Both the position numbers and the translations under genes were made by a program. Below, piece after piece: positions 22,021 through 34,016 of a DNA stretch of 64,000 nt. The DNA is from Diphasiastrum complanatum. Lineage: Eukaryota > Streptophyta > Lycopodiopsida > Lycopodiales > Lycopodiaceae. Positions within the stretch are counted from its first letter, which is position 1; each line of letters begins with the position of its first letter. The DNA lies in NCBI GenBank assembly GCA_029204225.1, contig CM055096.1, positions 37,151,986-37,215,985 of the forward strand, given 5' to 3'. The notes below the pieces were generated by a model. That model saw only the letters and a list, made by a program, of their open reading frames with translations, searched no databases and was not told the origin of the DNA.

Positions 22021-23873
22021 CCCAATCCCTCCTTGATAAAAAATTGGTTATAACCTGAGAATCCATCTAAAAAGCTATAACATTCATGACCAGCTACCTG
22101 GTCAAGAATGGTATTTGTATATGGTAGAGGATGATAATCCTTTGTTGTAGCAACATTTAGTTTCCTAAAATCTTGGCAAACTCTAATCTTGTCTGTCTCT
22201 TTCTTAGGTACTATAACTATTCGTGACACCCACTCACTGCTTAGAGCATGATATATAATACCCGCTCTAAGACATCTATCTAATTTGTCTTTAACTAACA
22301 AGGAATACTTTGGATTCAATCTATATTGGTGCTGCCTAACATGCATTGTTCCCTGTTCCTATTAAATCATCCATCGACCAAGCAAATACGTATTGGTATT
22401 TTTGAAGAAGTAATATATACTCTTCACGTTCCTGGTCCGATTGGTGTTTATATTAATTTCTATTTCTTCATAATCTGTTTTATCTACCATCCCTTCGGTC
22501 AGGCTTGCTCTGGTTCCACCCAGAACTTCCCTTGACTCGGATGTTGTTGGTATTTTCTCATCCTCGTCAATCTCATAGGATTCAGCAGGTCTAGCTAACT
22601 CCTCACCCCATCTCAAAAGGTGATCCCCTATTGGACTGGCTGTGAGAATGCCTGAAAAAAATATTTGTTTGGTAGACCAATTTATAATAGCATCTGCTTG
22701 ATATAGCCATGGTCTTCCAGATAATATTGAATAAGGTGGTGTATCTACTAGGTTTATTACAAATAAATTCATAACAAACGTCTCTGTCTCTATAACTACA
22801 TTAATACCTTTTAGCTCCCCTATTGGTATACATTTGGATGCGTCTGCTAAATGGATTTCATGGTAAGTGATAGGTTGTATCTATTTTTCTAGTCCTAATT
22901 CCTTAACCATTGTTTTTGTTATTAAGTTGATACTGGATCCTGAGTCTATTAGTATTCTATCTATAGTCTGATCTCCTATGATAGCACTAATCTTTGGGAC
23001 TCCACAATCCCCTCTATCTACATATTCTACTCTATTACTGTATGTAGGTATACTTAGTGTAACAAACCTCTCCCCTTCCTCAGTCCATGCGGACTGAAGC
23101 ACTTCATCCTCCGAAGTATAGCTTGAGGACGATGTAGGTGTCTCACCTTCGTACTTATCCTTTTCCCATGATATAGAAATTCTTTTGTGACTTTTCCCTA
23201 CCGATGTCTCCATCTGGTCTCTGAAGGTAATCTCCTTCTTCTTCCAGTGGGTTATGACATTGGCCTGGTAGAGCCATGGTCGTCCTAATAACAATTTATA
23301 TGACGATTGTCTTGTAGTTCTTAATATTAGGAAATCCATAAGAAACTTATGGTCTCCAATATAAACTGTAACTTGAGACAACTCTCCTATTGGTGATCTT
23401 CTAGTTGCATCAGCTAATCTTAACTGTCTTAAGGTCGGTGCTATTCTATGATGAATGCGTAATTCATATGTTGTTTCTTCAATCATTATGTTTACGCTAG
23501 ATCCGGAATCTATGGGTACACTATCTAAAATGCAGCCATTGATTACTACCTGAATCTCTGGTTGACCTTCGTCACCGTAATTAACTAATCCTACGTTGAC
23601 TAATGGTAACTTAGCTTTTCTTCTCTTTTTATTTTGCAAAACTTGCTTAATTTCTTTCTTGTAATATTGATTATCGTCTAATAACTGTTTAAAAGTTATA
23701 TTGGGCATTCTAGAGACAAGGTCTTCTATTATATCATAAGAACGGTTTCTAAGTGGCGATGGATCTCTAGGCATCTCGCTACTTATAACTGGATCTGAAA
23801 ACGTTACTTTTTTTAACTTTTCTAGTTTCTTCATCAAAAAGTTTTTTAGCTTATGAACTAATATCAACATCAT
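22021..23873 (-). pseudogene. Gypsy pol remnant: tandem protease-like domains and truncated reverse transcriptase
   Basis: First protease-like unit: IDSGSSVNIM ... GRPWLYQANVITHW (minus-strand ~23520-23260). Second: IDSGSSINLI ... GRPWLYQADAIINW (~22950-22670). Both have the D(S/T)G active-site triad and the same C-terminal motif, so the protease unit is duplicated. A TAG stop interrupts the second unit near 22881. RT follows with VPKKETDKIRVCQDFRKLN and FLDGFSGYNQFF (22160-22040), then ends in LTR sequence. Several frame changes make it non-functional. Confidence 0.75.
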
Positions 23874-24023
23874 AATATTTTTCAGTAGTCGTATCAGGGT
23901 CTAATTCTTTACTATTAGAAATTTTTACTAACTGTTCTATGACCTTCGTTTTTTCTGTCGCACTTTTTGTGTTTTTTGTAGTTTTCGCAAATTTCGTCGT
24001 AGTTTTCTTCTTATCTTTAAGAG

Positions 24024-25803
24024 TTAAAGAATCTTTACTACTTCTATAGTTACTTTATTTATCTCTACATCTAAATCTGGCCATTGATGGTCTTGATCTA
24101 AAGATTCAGACTCTACTTCTATCATCTGAACTATCATGTCAATGTTAGTTTTAGATGGCTGAGGGCTAGGCGAGTTTACAGACCTTGGTTTAGACCGTGG
24201 TTGTTGTGGCTGAGGACATTCAGCAGTGACATGCCCTTTGCCTTTACAACTAGCGCAGAGCGGCACATATCCTACTGACCTCCTAAGTTCAGGGCAATCA
24301 GGCGAATAGTGACCCGAGGCTCCGCAATTGTAGCACGAACCCCTTACTTTGGGTGGTGGAGTGGAATCTCGCGTCCCGCCCCTATGCAAAATAGTGTATT
24401 GTTGACCCACACGTTGTTTCAACATAGTGGTTTTTTTGGTTAGTAGGCATTGCAGTATAAGCTACCTCCTCATGATTATTAATCGGACAGAGGAATAATT
24501 CCTCTTCTAAATAGTTAGTCTGTAAAGTGGGACAGTTGGTCTTAGAATGACCTTCCTTCCCACAAGCGGTACACCAAACAGTGGCGTTAAGCTTCGCTTT
24601 CTTTTGCTTGGCTTTAACATCAGACATTTGGACCCTTAAATCACTCATTTCCTTTACTAACATCTCAACACTTTCTTTAATGGATCCATCTTTTTGAATT
24701 TCTCCATTCTTTTCTTCCTATTTGAGTTCCTATTCTTGGATTTCCTATAAGAAGATTCTTCTTCTGATGAAGAAGAATGCGATGAATACTCTGAAAATTA
24801 TTTTTCATCCGCTGAATCAGATTCTGATTCAGACTCAGTAGATGATTCAGATTCTTTTGTACGTTTTGATTTATGCTTTTTACTACTTTTCCTTTCATTT
24901 CTCCGTCTATGAGAAATTCGAGAAGTCATAATTCTTGGCAGAGGCGATGACATCTTCCAAAGAAGTCATCAAAAACCTGTCGACGATTACAATCCATTTT
25001 CTTAGGCAAACCGCCCAAGAACCATTTGTTTTGCATAGGAACCGAATACTGGGCTCCTAACTTTCCTATTAAATTTTTAACTCTACGAGTATACTTCCTA
25101 AGTGATTCCTTCGGCTGTTCTCAACAGAATTAAGCCAAGCCAACAATCTAGTGGAATAACCTATCTCCCTAAACTGTTTAAGAAATGCTGCTTTTAAAGC
25201 GTTCCAAGTATTAACTGTTTCTGGTTTTAATTGACTGTACCAAATCCTAGCCTGCTTCCACAGAAGACCTGGCAAAATTCTAACTTTTTCCTCATCCGTA
25301 TGTTCTTTATTTGCTATGGTAATGGATTCAAACTGCGACAAATAACTATCCGTATCTTCAGATGATGATCCCTTAAAGAAATCATATCTGATTTTTGTAG
25401 ATGTGGGTGGTGCTGGGTTAGCCATACTATCAGATGATGATGAACTAGGTAAACTTGGTGGACTTAGAGGATCTGGAGGATCAGAATCTAGACTACGCTT
25501 AGATGATGGTTCTGATGAAGAAGATTTTGATTTTGAACTTGGTTCGGAAGTAGAATCAGACGAATCTGATGCAGATGAATTTGTAGAGCTTGGTGTTTCA
25601 ATGGATATTTCCTCAAATGAATCTACAAATGTTGTAGTAGCATTTAGAAGATCATTAAATACTTCAGGCGTTAATCTTGTTCTAACTGGCGAGTTTTGCA
25701 AATTCTGCAAATACAAATCTCTAGTTTTTCTATATGCTTCTAATCGCTGTGCACGCTCTAAATGTTTCTGTTCAATAGTTTTTTGAGAGTATGTTCTTGG
25801 CAT
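24024..25803 (-). pseudogene. Gypsy gag remnant with three CCHC zinc knuckles
   Basis: Starts at the ATG at 25803 (MPRTYSQKTIEQKHLERAQR). A Ser-rich segment follows, then a retrotransposon-gag core including WYSQLKPETVNTWNALKAAF (25250-25180). Stops and frame changes occur between 25069 and 24663. Three knuckles follow: CTACGKEGHSKTNC (~24570-24530), CYNCGASGHYSPDC (~24330-24290) and CASCKGKGHVTAEC (~24270-24225). Gag packages element RNA. This copy is broken. Confidence 0.75.
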
Positions 25804-25867
25804 GCATTACATGAGAAAGATTCGTAGACATAATACACTTAAAAATATTGCAAAAGATGAAATTCAT

Positions 25868-25886
25868 CTCCCAGGCAATGGCACCA
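25868..25886 (-). other. Gypsy primer-binding site, tRNA-Asp-like
   Basis: TGGTGCCATTGCCTGGGAG on the minus strand, 5 nt from the LTR end. It resembles the TGGCGCCGTTGCCGGGGA site of many plant gypsy elements with three or four changes. Confidence 0.6.
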
Positions 25887-25891
25887 AATTA

Positions 25892-26366
25892 TGTGGTGGC
25901 CTAGTCATTATAGATTTTCACAAAATCGATGAATTAAGTAGTATAAAAGATTTGATAGTTCTCCAAGAGAGAGAATAATCTCATCTTTTGTATGATAAAT
26001 GTATATATGATGGTAAATGGACTAGAATGTGTAATATGCACAGTGAATACTACAGCGACATATCTGGTTATCCAAAGATATTTGGATAAATTGGCATCCA
26101 TGAACACCAATGATGAAACGATTTGGTCAAGGTCTGTGATTGTAAAGATTACTTTATCTTTCAGGCTCTTCGGATATCAGTTAAGCAATCAGATTAGTTA
26201 GCAACTAGCAAATTGATTCATCAAACAAAATCACATTGGCTAAACGTTCCTCTTAATCAAACACAAAGAAGTAGTTCTTATCGTAGGAAGCAAACAGATT
26301 AGAGCATCAAACAAATTCATTATCTGAACACATAGCTCATTCAGAATTGAAGGAAGTTCTGCTAAA
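25892..26366 (-). repeat. Gypsy 5' LTR, part 1
   Basis: Starts TGTGGTGGCCTAG (plus strand) next to the primer site. Interrupted by Copia-2 at 26367. Ends with the CTAAA target duplication. Confidence 0.75.
26362..26366. repeat. Copia-2 target-site duplication, left copy (CTAAA)
   Basis: CTAAA directly precedes the TG of the Copia-2 5' LTR and directly follows its 3' LTR (32413-32417). Confidence 0.93.
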
Positions 26367-27091
26367 TGTGAAGAATTGAAAAAGATTATCTATGTTAGAT
26401 ATAGGGGTCTTATGTTTTTTACATCAAGCATCTAGGTGTAGGATGTTGATAGGAATAAATTTGGCATAGATGGCAAATTATGCATTTCCACTTATAATGC
26501 CACTATTGAGCCAAAATAGAGTAAGAGGCTAAACACTTGCTAATTAGAGTGTAGAAAAGTGTAAAATTTTTGTTTGATGAATTCCAAGAGGTCCAATAGG
26601 ATTTAGAGGTGGAACCTTGTGAGGTCCAACAGGAAATTGAGGTGTGCTTGAATATAGTCCAATAGAATTAAGAGGTGCATAGATCAATGATCCAATAGGA
26701 TCAAGAGGTGACAAAATATGGTCCAATCATAGTTAAGCATAGTGTAGCTCGTGGACCTACTAGTATCATTGTACTCCTCATTTTGAAGTCAATTGATTTG
26801 GTGATTTCATGGATTTTGTGAGTTATTGGATTTCTAGCTTTCTCTCTCTACCCGAGAGCTCATGATGCATTTTCTCTCTCTACCCGAGGAGAGCAGCTTG
26901 TGTTTACTTAGATTATTTTTTGAATACTTCCCACACGTGTGAGTGAGAGTTGGAAGTGATTGAATGCATGTTTTGCCATAGGATTCAAGATTGATCTTGA
27001 ATCTCAATCTAGTCTTGATCTTGGTGCATCTACACACCTTAGGAGATCACAAGTACATGTAGTGGACAGTCCACACGTGTGAAATTCAACA
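26367..27091 (+). repeat. Copia-2 5' LTR
   Basis: TGTGAAGAATTG...AAATTCAACA. Contains CACACGTGTG near 26933 and 27071 and two CTCTCTCTACCCGAG repeats (about 26841 and 26874). Confidence 0.95.
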
Positions 27092-27104
27092 TGGTATCAG
27101 AGCC
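27092..27104 (+). other. Copia-2 primer-binding site (initiator tRNA-Met)
   Basis: TGGTATCAGAGCC follows the LTR with no gap. Confidence 0.95.
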
Positions 27105-27848
27105 TACCTAAGGTTACCATGCATTTTGATCCATCTAAGTGAAAAAAATTTCATCAATCTTGAGCTAGAAGTTGTCAAGGCCCATTTTCCTAGCTATCTT
27201 GTTCAATCTTGGATCAAAAGAGATCAAAAGGACATTGATTGGGTCTGACCTGGTACTGTACGGAATCAGGTGCTCAGACACGTGTGAGGAACATCCAATT
27301 TCAGTTTGGAAGTTCTCTCTCATGTTTGATCCATTTATCTTGCTTGATAGCTTGTTTTGAAACTATTTTTGTCTAGTTTCTGTTGCAATCAGTTTCATTC
27401 CATTTGGTTGAGCCAATCAAAAGTTATAAGCTTTTGAAGAGGGTTAGGTAGGGCACCTAGACCTGTGTGGACACATTTGGTTTGGTCAAGAGATTGCTTG
27501 GTTGATCCAAAATCATAGTTGTATGCTTGCCAATCTCATCTATATGTGATCTAGGCACTGTTTTGAGATCTTATCCATTTTGTTTCATGCAATATCATTG
27601 TATTTGAGTCAAATTTGGTTTCTTAGTGTATTTCACACGTGCTAAGAGTGTTAGATCCTAACTTTGCCTATACTCCATCATTTGATGTGAAATAGATCTT
27701 GTTTTAGAGAGATTTGAGTAGCTAGTGAGAATCAATTCACAAATTGTTGTAAGATCTTTCATAGGAGGAGATAGTACCCAATTATTGGATCCTATTGAAA
27801 GTGTGTAACAACATTTATTGTTCGTCATTTGAGTTTTCTTCACTTCAA
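27105..27848 (+). other. Copia-2 5' leader
   Basis: About 744 bp between the primer site and the chosen gag ATG, T-rich, without a conserved domain. Holds another ACACGTGTG motif near 27280. Confidence 0.6.
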
Positions 27849-30800
27849 ATGTCTTCAATGGGTTCATCCTTATTGGAACCAAGTGAAAGATTGACCACTT
27901 CAAATTATTCAATTTGGAAAATGAGGATGGAGTCCATCTTGATCCTTCAAGATGTGATGGACATAGTTCTTGGCCTTGAAGAAGAACCACAAGTTCTTCA
28001 AGAGGTTCAAAAATACAAAAAGAGAGCTAGGATGGCTCTCCACTACATTAAGATGAATGTCTCTAATGAGATATTGAGGGAGATAGGTACTTGTACAACA
28101 GCCAAAGAAGCTTGGGATTGTCTCAAGACGATCTATGAGGCTAAGAATACCTCTAGGCTTCTCACTCTTAGGAATCAAATCTTTCAAAGTAGCCAAAAGA
28201 GTGATGAGAGTGCATCTAGTTATGTTTTGAGAGTAAAAGATATTCATAGAGAGCTTGCTTGCATTGGTGATTCCATCAATCAAAATGAGCTAGTTCAAGT
28301 CATTCTCAATGGCTTGAGAAGTGAATTTGATAACCTTGTCCAATCCTATGCCATTAAGGAGGAGCTACCAAGTTTGGAGGCTCTCCAAAGTGTGCTAATT
28401 TCAGAAGAATCAAGACAAGAGTACAAGCTCTTGAGGATGGACAAGCTTTCTCTCACTCATAATGATGGCAAAGCTCTCTTTGCCAAGGATAAGCACAAAG
28501 AGAGGAGCAAGAACCGACATCAACAATCCTCAAGCAAGGACAAAGTCAAATCCAAAGACAAAGATGAGGAGGAAGATGATTCCTCTAATGCTTCACCATC
28601 CAAGCTCAAGAAGAAGAAGAAGATCAAGTGCTTTTATTGTGGCAAGAAAGGTCATTATGCCACCAATTGCTTCAAAAAGAAGAATCAACTCAAGCAAGCC
28701 AATATTACCAATGAGAAGGAAGACACTATTGCAAGTGATGGAGAGGGATCTCTTATGGTCTCTAGTTTCTCATCTACTCCTTTCAAGAAGGACGGCCTAT
28801 GGTATATTGATAGTGGAGCCTCTTCACATATGTGTAGCTCCAAGGACTCTTTCTCTTCTATTGCACCTTATGATGGAGTGAAGAAATCAATATACACTGC
28901 AAATGATTTTGAATGTCCTATTGAAGGCATAGGGAACATTTTCTTGAAGCTTGCATCCTCTAAAGTTCTTTCTCTCTCTAGAGTTCTTTATGTACCTAAG
29001 CTTACCAAGAATCTTATTAGTGTTGGCCAATTGCTTGATAATGGCCTTGATGTAAAATTCAATGTTGATACTTGCACTATCAAGAAGAATGATGAGATAC
29101 TTGCATTAGGATCTAGATTTGGTGGCATCTATAAACTAGATCCAAATGAGTATGTGAATGCTTGTAATGTTGCTCTTGTGAACAAGCTTTCTATGGAGGA
29201 ATTATGGCATAGGAGGTTGGGACATCCCAACTACAAATCCATGCTCTCTATGATCAAAGAATCCAAAGCTATTGGCTTGCCAAAGTCATTCTCCAAGAAG
29301 ATCAAGCCTTGTGAGGCTTGTGCTATTTCTAAATCTCACAAAAAGCCATTTACAAGATCTTCTATCAAAAGCAAGCATCCTTTGGAGTTAATCCACTCGG
29401 ATGTGCATTTCTCATCAACTACAAGCAAGGGAGGAGCCACTTGTTTTGTTACTTTCATTGATGATTACACAAGATTCACTTGGATATATCTTCTTGCTTC
29501 AAAATCTATGGGGTTTGATCATTTCCTTATTTTCAAAGCTTATGTAGAGAAGCAATTCTCATTCAAGATTAAAGATCTTAGAAGTGATGGAGGTGGTGAA
29601 TATATCTCCAATAAATTTCAAGATTTTTGTGAGCTTGAAGGCATTAAAAGAGAGTTTTCTTGTGCCTACTCTCCATCTCAAAATGGAGTGGCCGAGAGAA
29701 AGAATAGATCTCTATGTGAATGTGCAAAATCTATGAGAATTGAGGCATCTTTGCCCAAAGATTTTTGGGGAGAAGCCATTAATTGTGCAAATTATCTTTG
29801 CAATAGGCTCCCACATATAGCTCTTGGAGGAAAGTCACCATATGAAATCTTATTTTTGAAGAAGCCTAAGGTTGATCACCTTAGAGTTTTTGGATGCTTA
29901 TGCTTTGTCCATATTCCCTTGGAAACAAGGAAGAAGGAAGATCCTAGTGCATGCAAAGGGATCATGGTTGGATACTCATCCACCAAGAAGGCCTATAGAG
30001 TCTTTAAACTCTCTACTTCTCAAGTTATTGAAAGTAGAGATGTTGTCTTTCATGAAGATCAACACTCATCATTTGAAGAGGCCGAGATCAAGAAATCTAT
30101 GGATGCATCATCAATTATTGATTTTGAAGACAATTATGATGTGATGGGGTCGAGAATTGAAGAAGACTCTCCTCGGATTTTTTCACCAAGAAGATCCATG
30201 AGAGATAGATCCGAGCCTAAGAGGCTCTCATATGGTGACAAAGGCAAACAAGTGGATCTTGATTCCACTAATTATGTTTTTTATGTCTCTCATGATGGCA
30301 CCATCAACAAGCATAAAGCAAGATTATGTGCCAAAGGATTTGCTCAAATCCATGGTCTTGATTATGAGGAGACCTTTGCACCCATTGCAAAGATGGTGAC
30401 AATAAGAATTCTTATTTCTCTTGCTTGTTTTTTCAAGTGGAAGGTGTTCCAATTAGATGTATCCAATGCTTTTCTAAATGGTTATCTTGAGGAGGAGATC
30501 TATATGGAACAACCTCAAGGATTCATCAAGGATGAGTCCAAAGTGTGCTTGCTCTTCAAAAGTCTTTATGGACTCAAGCAAGCACCAAGATCATGGTATT
30601 CAAGACTTAATCACTAGGATTTACTCTTAGTGACTATGATCCTTCCATGTATCTAAAGTTTGTTGATAGCAATATTGTCATTCTTCTAATTTATGTTGAT
30701 GACATTATTCTTTGTGGAAGTTGTATCAAGCTAGTTGATGAAACCAAGCTAGCACTTGGATGTGAGTTTAAAATGCAAGATCTAGGAGAGATACATTACA

Positions 30801-31657
30801 TCCTAGGCCTAGAAATTGAATTTTATGAAAATCATGTCTTTATATGCCAATCTAGATATGCTCACTCTATGTTGAAAAAATTCCATATGGAAAATTCTAA
30901 GAGCATAGATACTCCAATGGAGCAAATTGTAAAAGATCCTAATAAAGGTGATGAAAGATCCTTTGAGGACATCACACTTTTTAGGAGTCTTGTAGGCTCC
31001 TTGATTTGGCTTACCATTACTAGGCCCGATCTTAGTTTTTGTGTGCACAAATTGAGTCAATTTATGCAAGATCCTAAGATCCATCATTGGAAGATGGCCA
31101 AGAGGATTCTAAGATATGTATCTTCATCTTGTGATTATGGTCTACTCTATAAAAGTGAAGATCTATCCATTATTGGCTACTCGGATTCGGACTTTGCAAG
31201 TGACAAGATGGATCGAAAGTCTATTAGTGCATACACTATCTTTCTTGGAGGCAATCTAACATCTTGGCTTTCCAAAAATCAAGATACTATATCTCTCTCT
31301 TCATGTGAGGCCGAGTACAAGGCACTCACTACAACTACCAAAGAAGTGCTTTGGATCAAGAGGTTATTAATGAAACTAAAGTGCATCAAGGAGGATGATC
31401 TACCAATGATCAAGTGTGATAACATCTCGGCCCAAGCTCTTGCCAATAATCCCATATTTCATGCAAGAAGCAAGCACATAGAAGTGGCACACCATTTTGT
31501 GAGAGAAAAGCTTATTGGATGAGAAATCTATTTGGAGCATGTCAACTCGTCCTCTTGTATTGCCGATCTACTCACCAAGCCTTTGAGCAAAAGTGCTTTC
31601 ATCAAGCATAGATCTAATCTTGGAGTTATATCAAGATCAATGCTCAAATCTTCATAG
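27849..31657 (+). pseudogene. Copia-2 gag-pol polyprotein, disrupted
   Basis: The start is placed at the ATG at 27849, 18 codons inside the longest open frame, because it aligns with the gag start of Copia-1. Order: gag; zinc knuckle CFYCGKKGHYATNC (~28630); protease YIDSGASSHM (~28803); HRRLGHPN (~29210); integrase motifs HSDVHFS, RSDGGGEY, NGVAERKN (29397-29700); RT from GTINKHKAR (~30298) with YVDDI (~30693); RNase H SSCEAEYKAL (~31300). Lesions: an in-frame loss of ~55 residues at the start of RT near 30297; a small deletion with frameshift at ~30617 (stop TAG, second frame resuming by 30647); and a TGA at 31520-31522, after which conserved sequence continues to 31657. It cannot make active RT. 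Confidence 0.9.
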
Positions 31658-31667
31658 ATAATTTTTT

Positions 31668-31675
31668 AGGAGGAG
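31668..31675 (+). other. Copia-2 polypurine tract
   Basis: AGGAGGAG immediately before the TG of the 3' LTR, preceded by a T-run. Confidence 0.75.
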
Positions 31676-32412
31676 TGTGAAGAATTGAAAAAGATTATCT
31701 ATGTTAGATATAGGGGCCTTATGTTTTTTACATCAAGCATCTAGGTGTAGGATGTTGATAGGAATAAATTTGGCATAGATGGCAAATTATGCATTTCCAC
31801 TTGTAATGACACTATTGAGCCAAAATAGAGTAAGAGGCTAAACACTTGCTAATTAGAGTGTAGACAAGTGTAAAGTTTTTGTTTGATGAATTCCAAGAGG
31901 TCCAATAGGATTTAGAGGTGGAACCTTGTGAGGTCCAATAGGAAATTGAGGTGTGCTTGAATATAGTCCAATAGAATTAAGAGGTGCATAGATCAATGAT
32001 CCAATAGGATCAAGAGGTGACAAAATATGGTCCAATCATAGTTAAGCATAGTGGTAGCTCGTGGACCTACTAGTATCATTGTACTCCTCATTTTGAAGTC
32101 AATTGATTTGGTGATTTCATGGATTTTGTGAGTTATTGGATTTCTAGCTTTCTCTCTCTACCCGAGAGCTCATGATGCATTTTCTCTCTCTACCCGAGGA
32201 GAGCAGCTTGTTTTTACTTAGATTATTTTTTGAATACTTCCCACACGTGTGAGTGAGAGTTGGAAGTGATTGAATGCATGTAGTAGTGTGTTTTTGCCAT
32301 AGGATTCAAGATTGATCTTGAATCTCAATCTAGTCTTGATCTTGGTGCATCTACACACCTTAGGAGATCACAAGTACATGTAGTGGACAGTTCACACGTG
32401 TGAAATTCAACA
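31676..32412 (+). repeat. Copia-2 3' LTR
   Basis: 737 bp. Longer than the 5' LTR mainly through an 11-bp insertion containing TAGTAGTGTG near 32281. Confidence 0.95.
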
Positions 32413-32936
32413 CTAAAGGTTATGCTTAATAGCTTCGGCTAATTCCCTGCACACATTAGTCAGAATTGTTGCTTGCTGGTGACACCTGAAAATACGCGTT
32501 AGAGTGGCTGAAATTCAGTAGAACGTGAGAAATATGTGCGACGCAAACAGATCAATATCACAAACAATTACAGATAATACAGAGTGTATTCGGTCAAATG
32601 ATAAGAAGTAATTCTATAAAAGATGGCAAAGGAAAATATGCTCAAGCTATGGAAACTTGCTCTTCTCTCTCTATTGATACTCAGAATTGTGCAAATGCGA
32701 AAGTACAATGGCACGAAGTGTCGACCTTATAGGAACGATCACTGGCCTCAATGTCATTTACCAAACATCAAAATGTCGGTTGAGATCCGCTACTGCATCT
32801 CTATAGAACGTCACACAAAACGTCGCGAGTTCTTTCCTAAATGTGAATCTACAAAGTGCAAATAGGCCTTTACATGTATTTAGGCACTATAGCACATTAC
32901 ATGTATAAAAATTAAAAATTTTTACAATATATAACA
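32413..32936 (-). repeat. Gypsy 5' LTR, part 2 (with Copia-2 target duplication at 32413-32417)
   Basis: Resumes the LTR interrupted at 26366. The outer end is placed at ...ATATATAACA (32936) because it would give TG...CA ends and a ~994-bp LTR. No second full LTR is available to confirm it. Confidence 0.55.
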
Positions 32937-32949
32937 AAACTTGGATAAT

Positions 32950-33273
32950 GTGGGATCATGGGGCTCCGTAGTGGCCGGAGGTTGTCTCATTGTGGCATGT
33001 CATATAAGCCAGCCACATGGAAAACCATCCAAGCTTGGGGTTTGCCACATGGCAAAGCCAATAGGCATACAATAGGCTTGTGTAGCATGGCACATATGCA
33101 TGTCATAGGCCTGCTATCTGCCAAGCTTGTCGCAGATTGCCATGTGGCAAGCCACATAGGTCAGACATGGCAAATTATCCAAACTTGGGGTTGCCACATG
33201 GCAAACCATGTAGGCATACCATAGGCTTGCGTGGCGAACCAACCAAGCTCTACCACATAGGCTTGAGTGGACC

Positions 33274-33332
<59 letters not shown>

Positions 33333-33490
33333 GGCTCGAAAGTTGCCACATGGCAAGCCACATAGGCTTGCCATGTGTAAAACCATGTAGGCTTGGGACT
33401 TTGGAAAGCCATGTAGGACTACCATAGGCTTGTGTAGCAGGCCACATAGGCATGTCATATGTTTGCTATCTACCAAGCCTATCGCAGTTT
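32950..33490. repeat. Degenerate repeat block of CCACATGGCAAGCC-type motifs
   Basis: Many variants of GCCACATGGCAAGCCACATAGG and CCATAGGCTTGTGTAGC. A ~75-bp segment at 33060-33140 recurs at about 33417-33490 (GGCTTGTGTAGC, CATGTCATA, TGCTATCT, CCAAGC, TCGCAG). A GA microsatellite lies between the copies. No coding function. Confidence 0.65.
33275..33330. repeat. (AG)n microsatellite
   Basis: About 28 uninterrupted AG units. Confidence 0.95.
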
Positions 33491-34016
33491 GTGAAGAATT
33501 TCAGATCATTCAAGATCCAAATTCATAACCTAATCTTTGGTTAGAAAGAGAACAATCCTACCAATGTTGCCAATGTAAAAAAATCAACATCTACTCAATG
33601 AAAGAGATGCAAACTCAATAAGAACCTAATCAAACATCAAACATATGATATGATGAAGTTGTTGTCCGTACAAAAATATTAAGCTACTATATTTCACATG
33701 TGTGGATCTGAAAAAAGCATAAAATGATCATTCTACACACAAGATTGAAAGATATCACAAATAATAGTGCACCAATGGATAGATGAACCCAAGAGAACTC
33801 ATGTATAAGCATGAAGTGAGATAAGAGAGAGAGAATGTATCTCTTCCCACAAATGTATAGCAATGTATGAGTTTGGTTTCCCTCCATAACAAAAACTGTA
33901 GCATTAATGTGAACTAGATTCAATGTCTCCAACATTCAAATTTGAATCTACCAAACTCGTGTACTACACTTTCCCACACTTTCTAAAAGTGCTTAATCAA
34001 ATGTTTTTGGAATAAT

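Larger units (their letters stand above)
26367..32412 (+). mobile_element. Copia-2: young but defective Ty1/copia LTR retrotransposon
   Basis: Length 6,046 bp. LTRs are 725 bp (26367-27091) and 737 bp (31676-32412), with about eight substitutions and two indels between them. A perfect iMet primer site abuts the 5' LTR, a polypurine tract precedes the 3' LTR, and a CTAAA target duplication flanks it. The gag-pol frame has at least three lesions. Its proteins resemble those of Copia-1 throughout, so the two belong to related lineages, but their LTRs are not alike except for G-box palindromes and short end motifs. Confidence 0.95.
21896..32936 (-). mobile_element. Degenerate Ty3/gypsy LTR retrotransposon with Copia-2 nested in its 5' LTR
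   Basis: Minus-strand order: 5' LTR (32936-32418 plus 26366-25892, split by Copia-2), primer site resembling the tRNA-Asp type (25868-25886), gag with CCHC knuckles (25803-24024), two retropepsin-like domains and part of reverse transcriptase (23873-22021), and then directly the last ~125 bp of the 3' LTR (22020-21896). RNase H, integrase, the YxDD box of RT and most of the 3' LTR are deleted. The tRNA-Asp-like primer is typical of Athila/Tat-type plant gypsy elements, but lineage was not tested. Confidence 0.8.

Noticed and set aside
25403..25786. 127-codon plus-strand acidic frame
   Set aside because: Antisense of the Ser-rich gypsy gag region.
32950..33490. CRISPR-like direct repeats
   Set aside because: Repeats are degenerate and irregularly spaced, and the context is plant.
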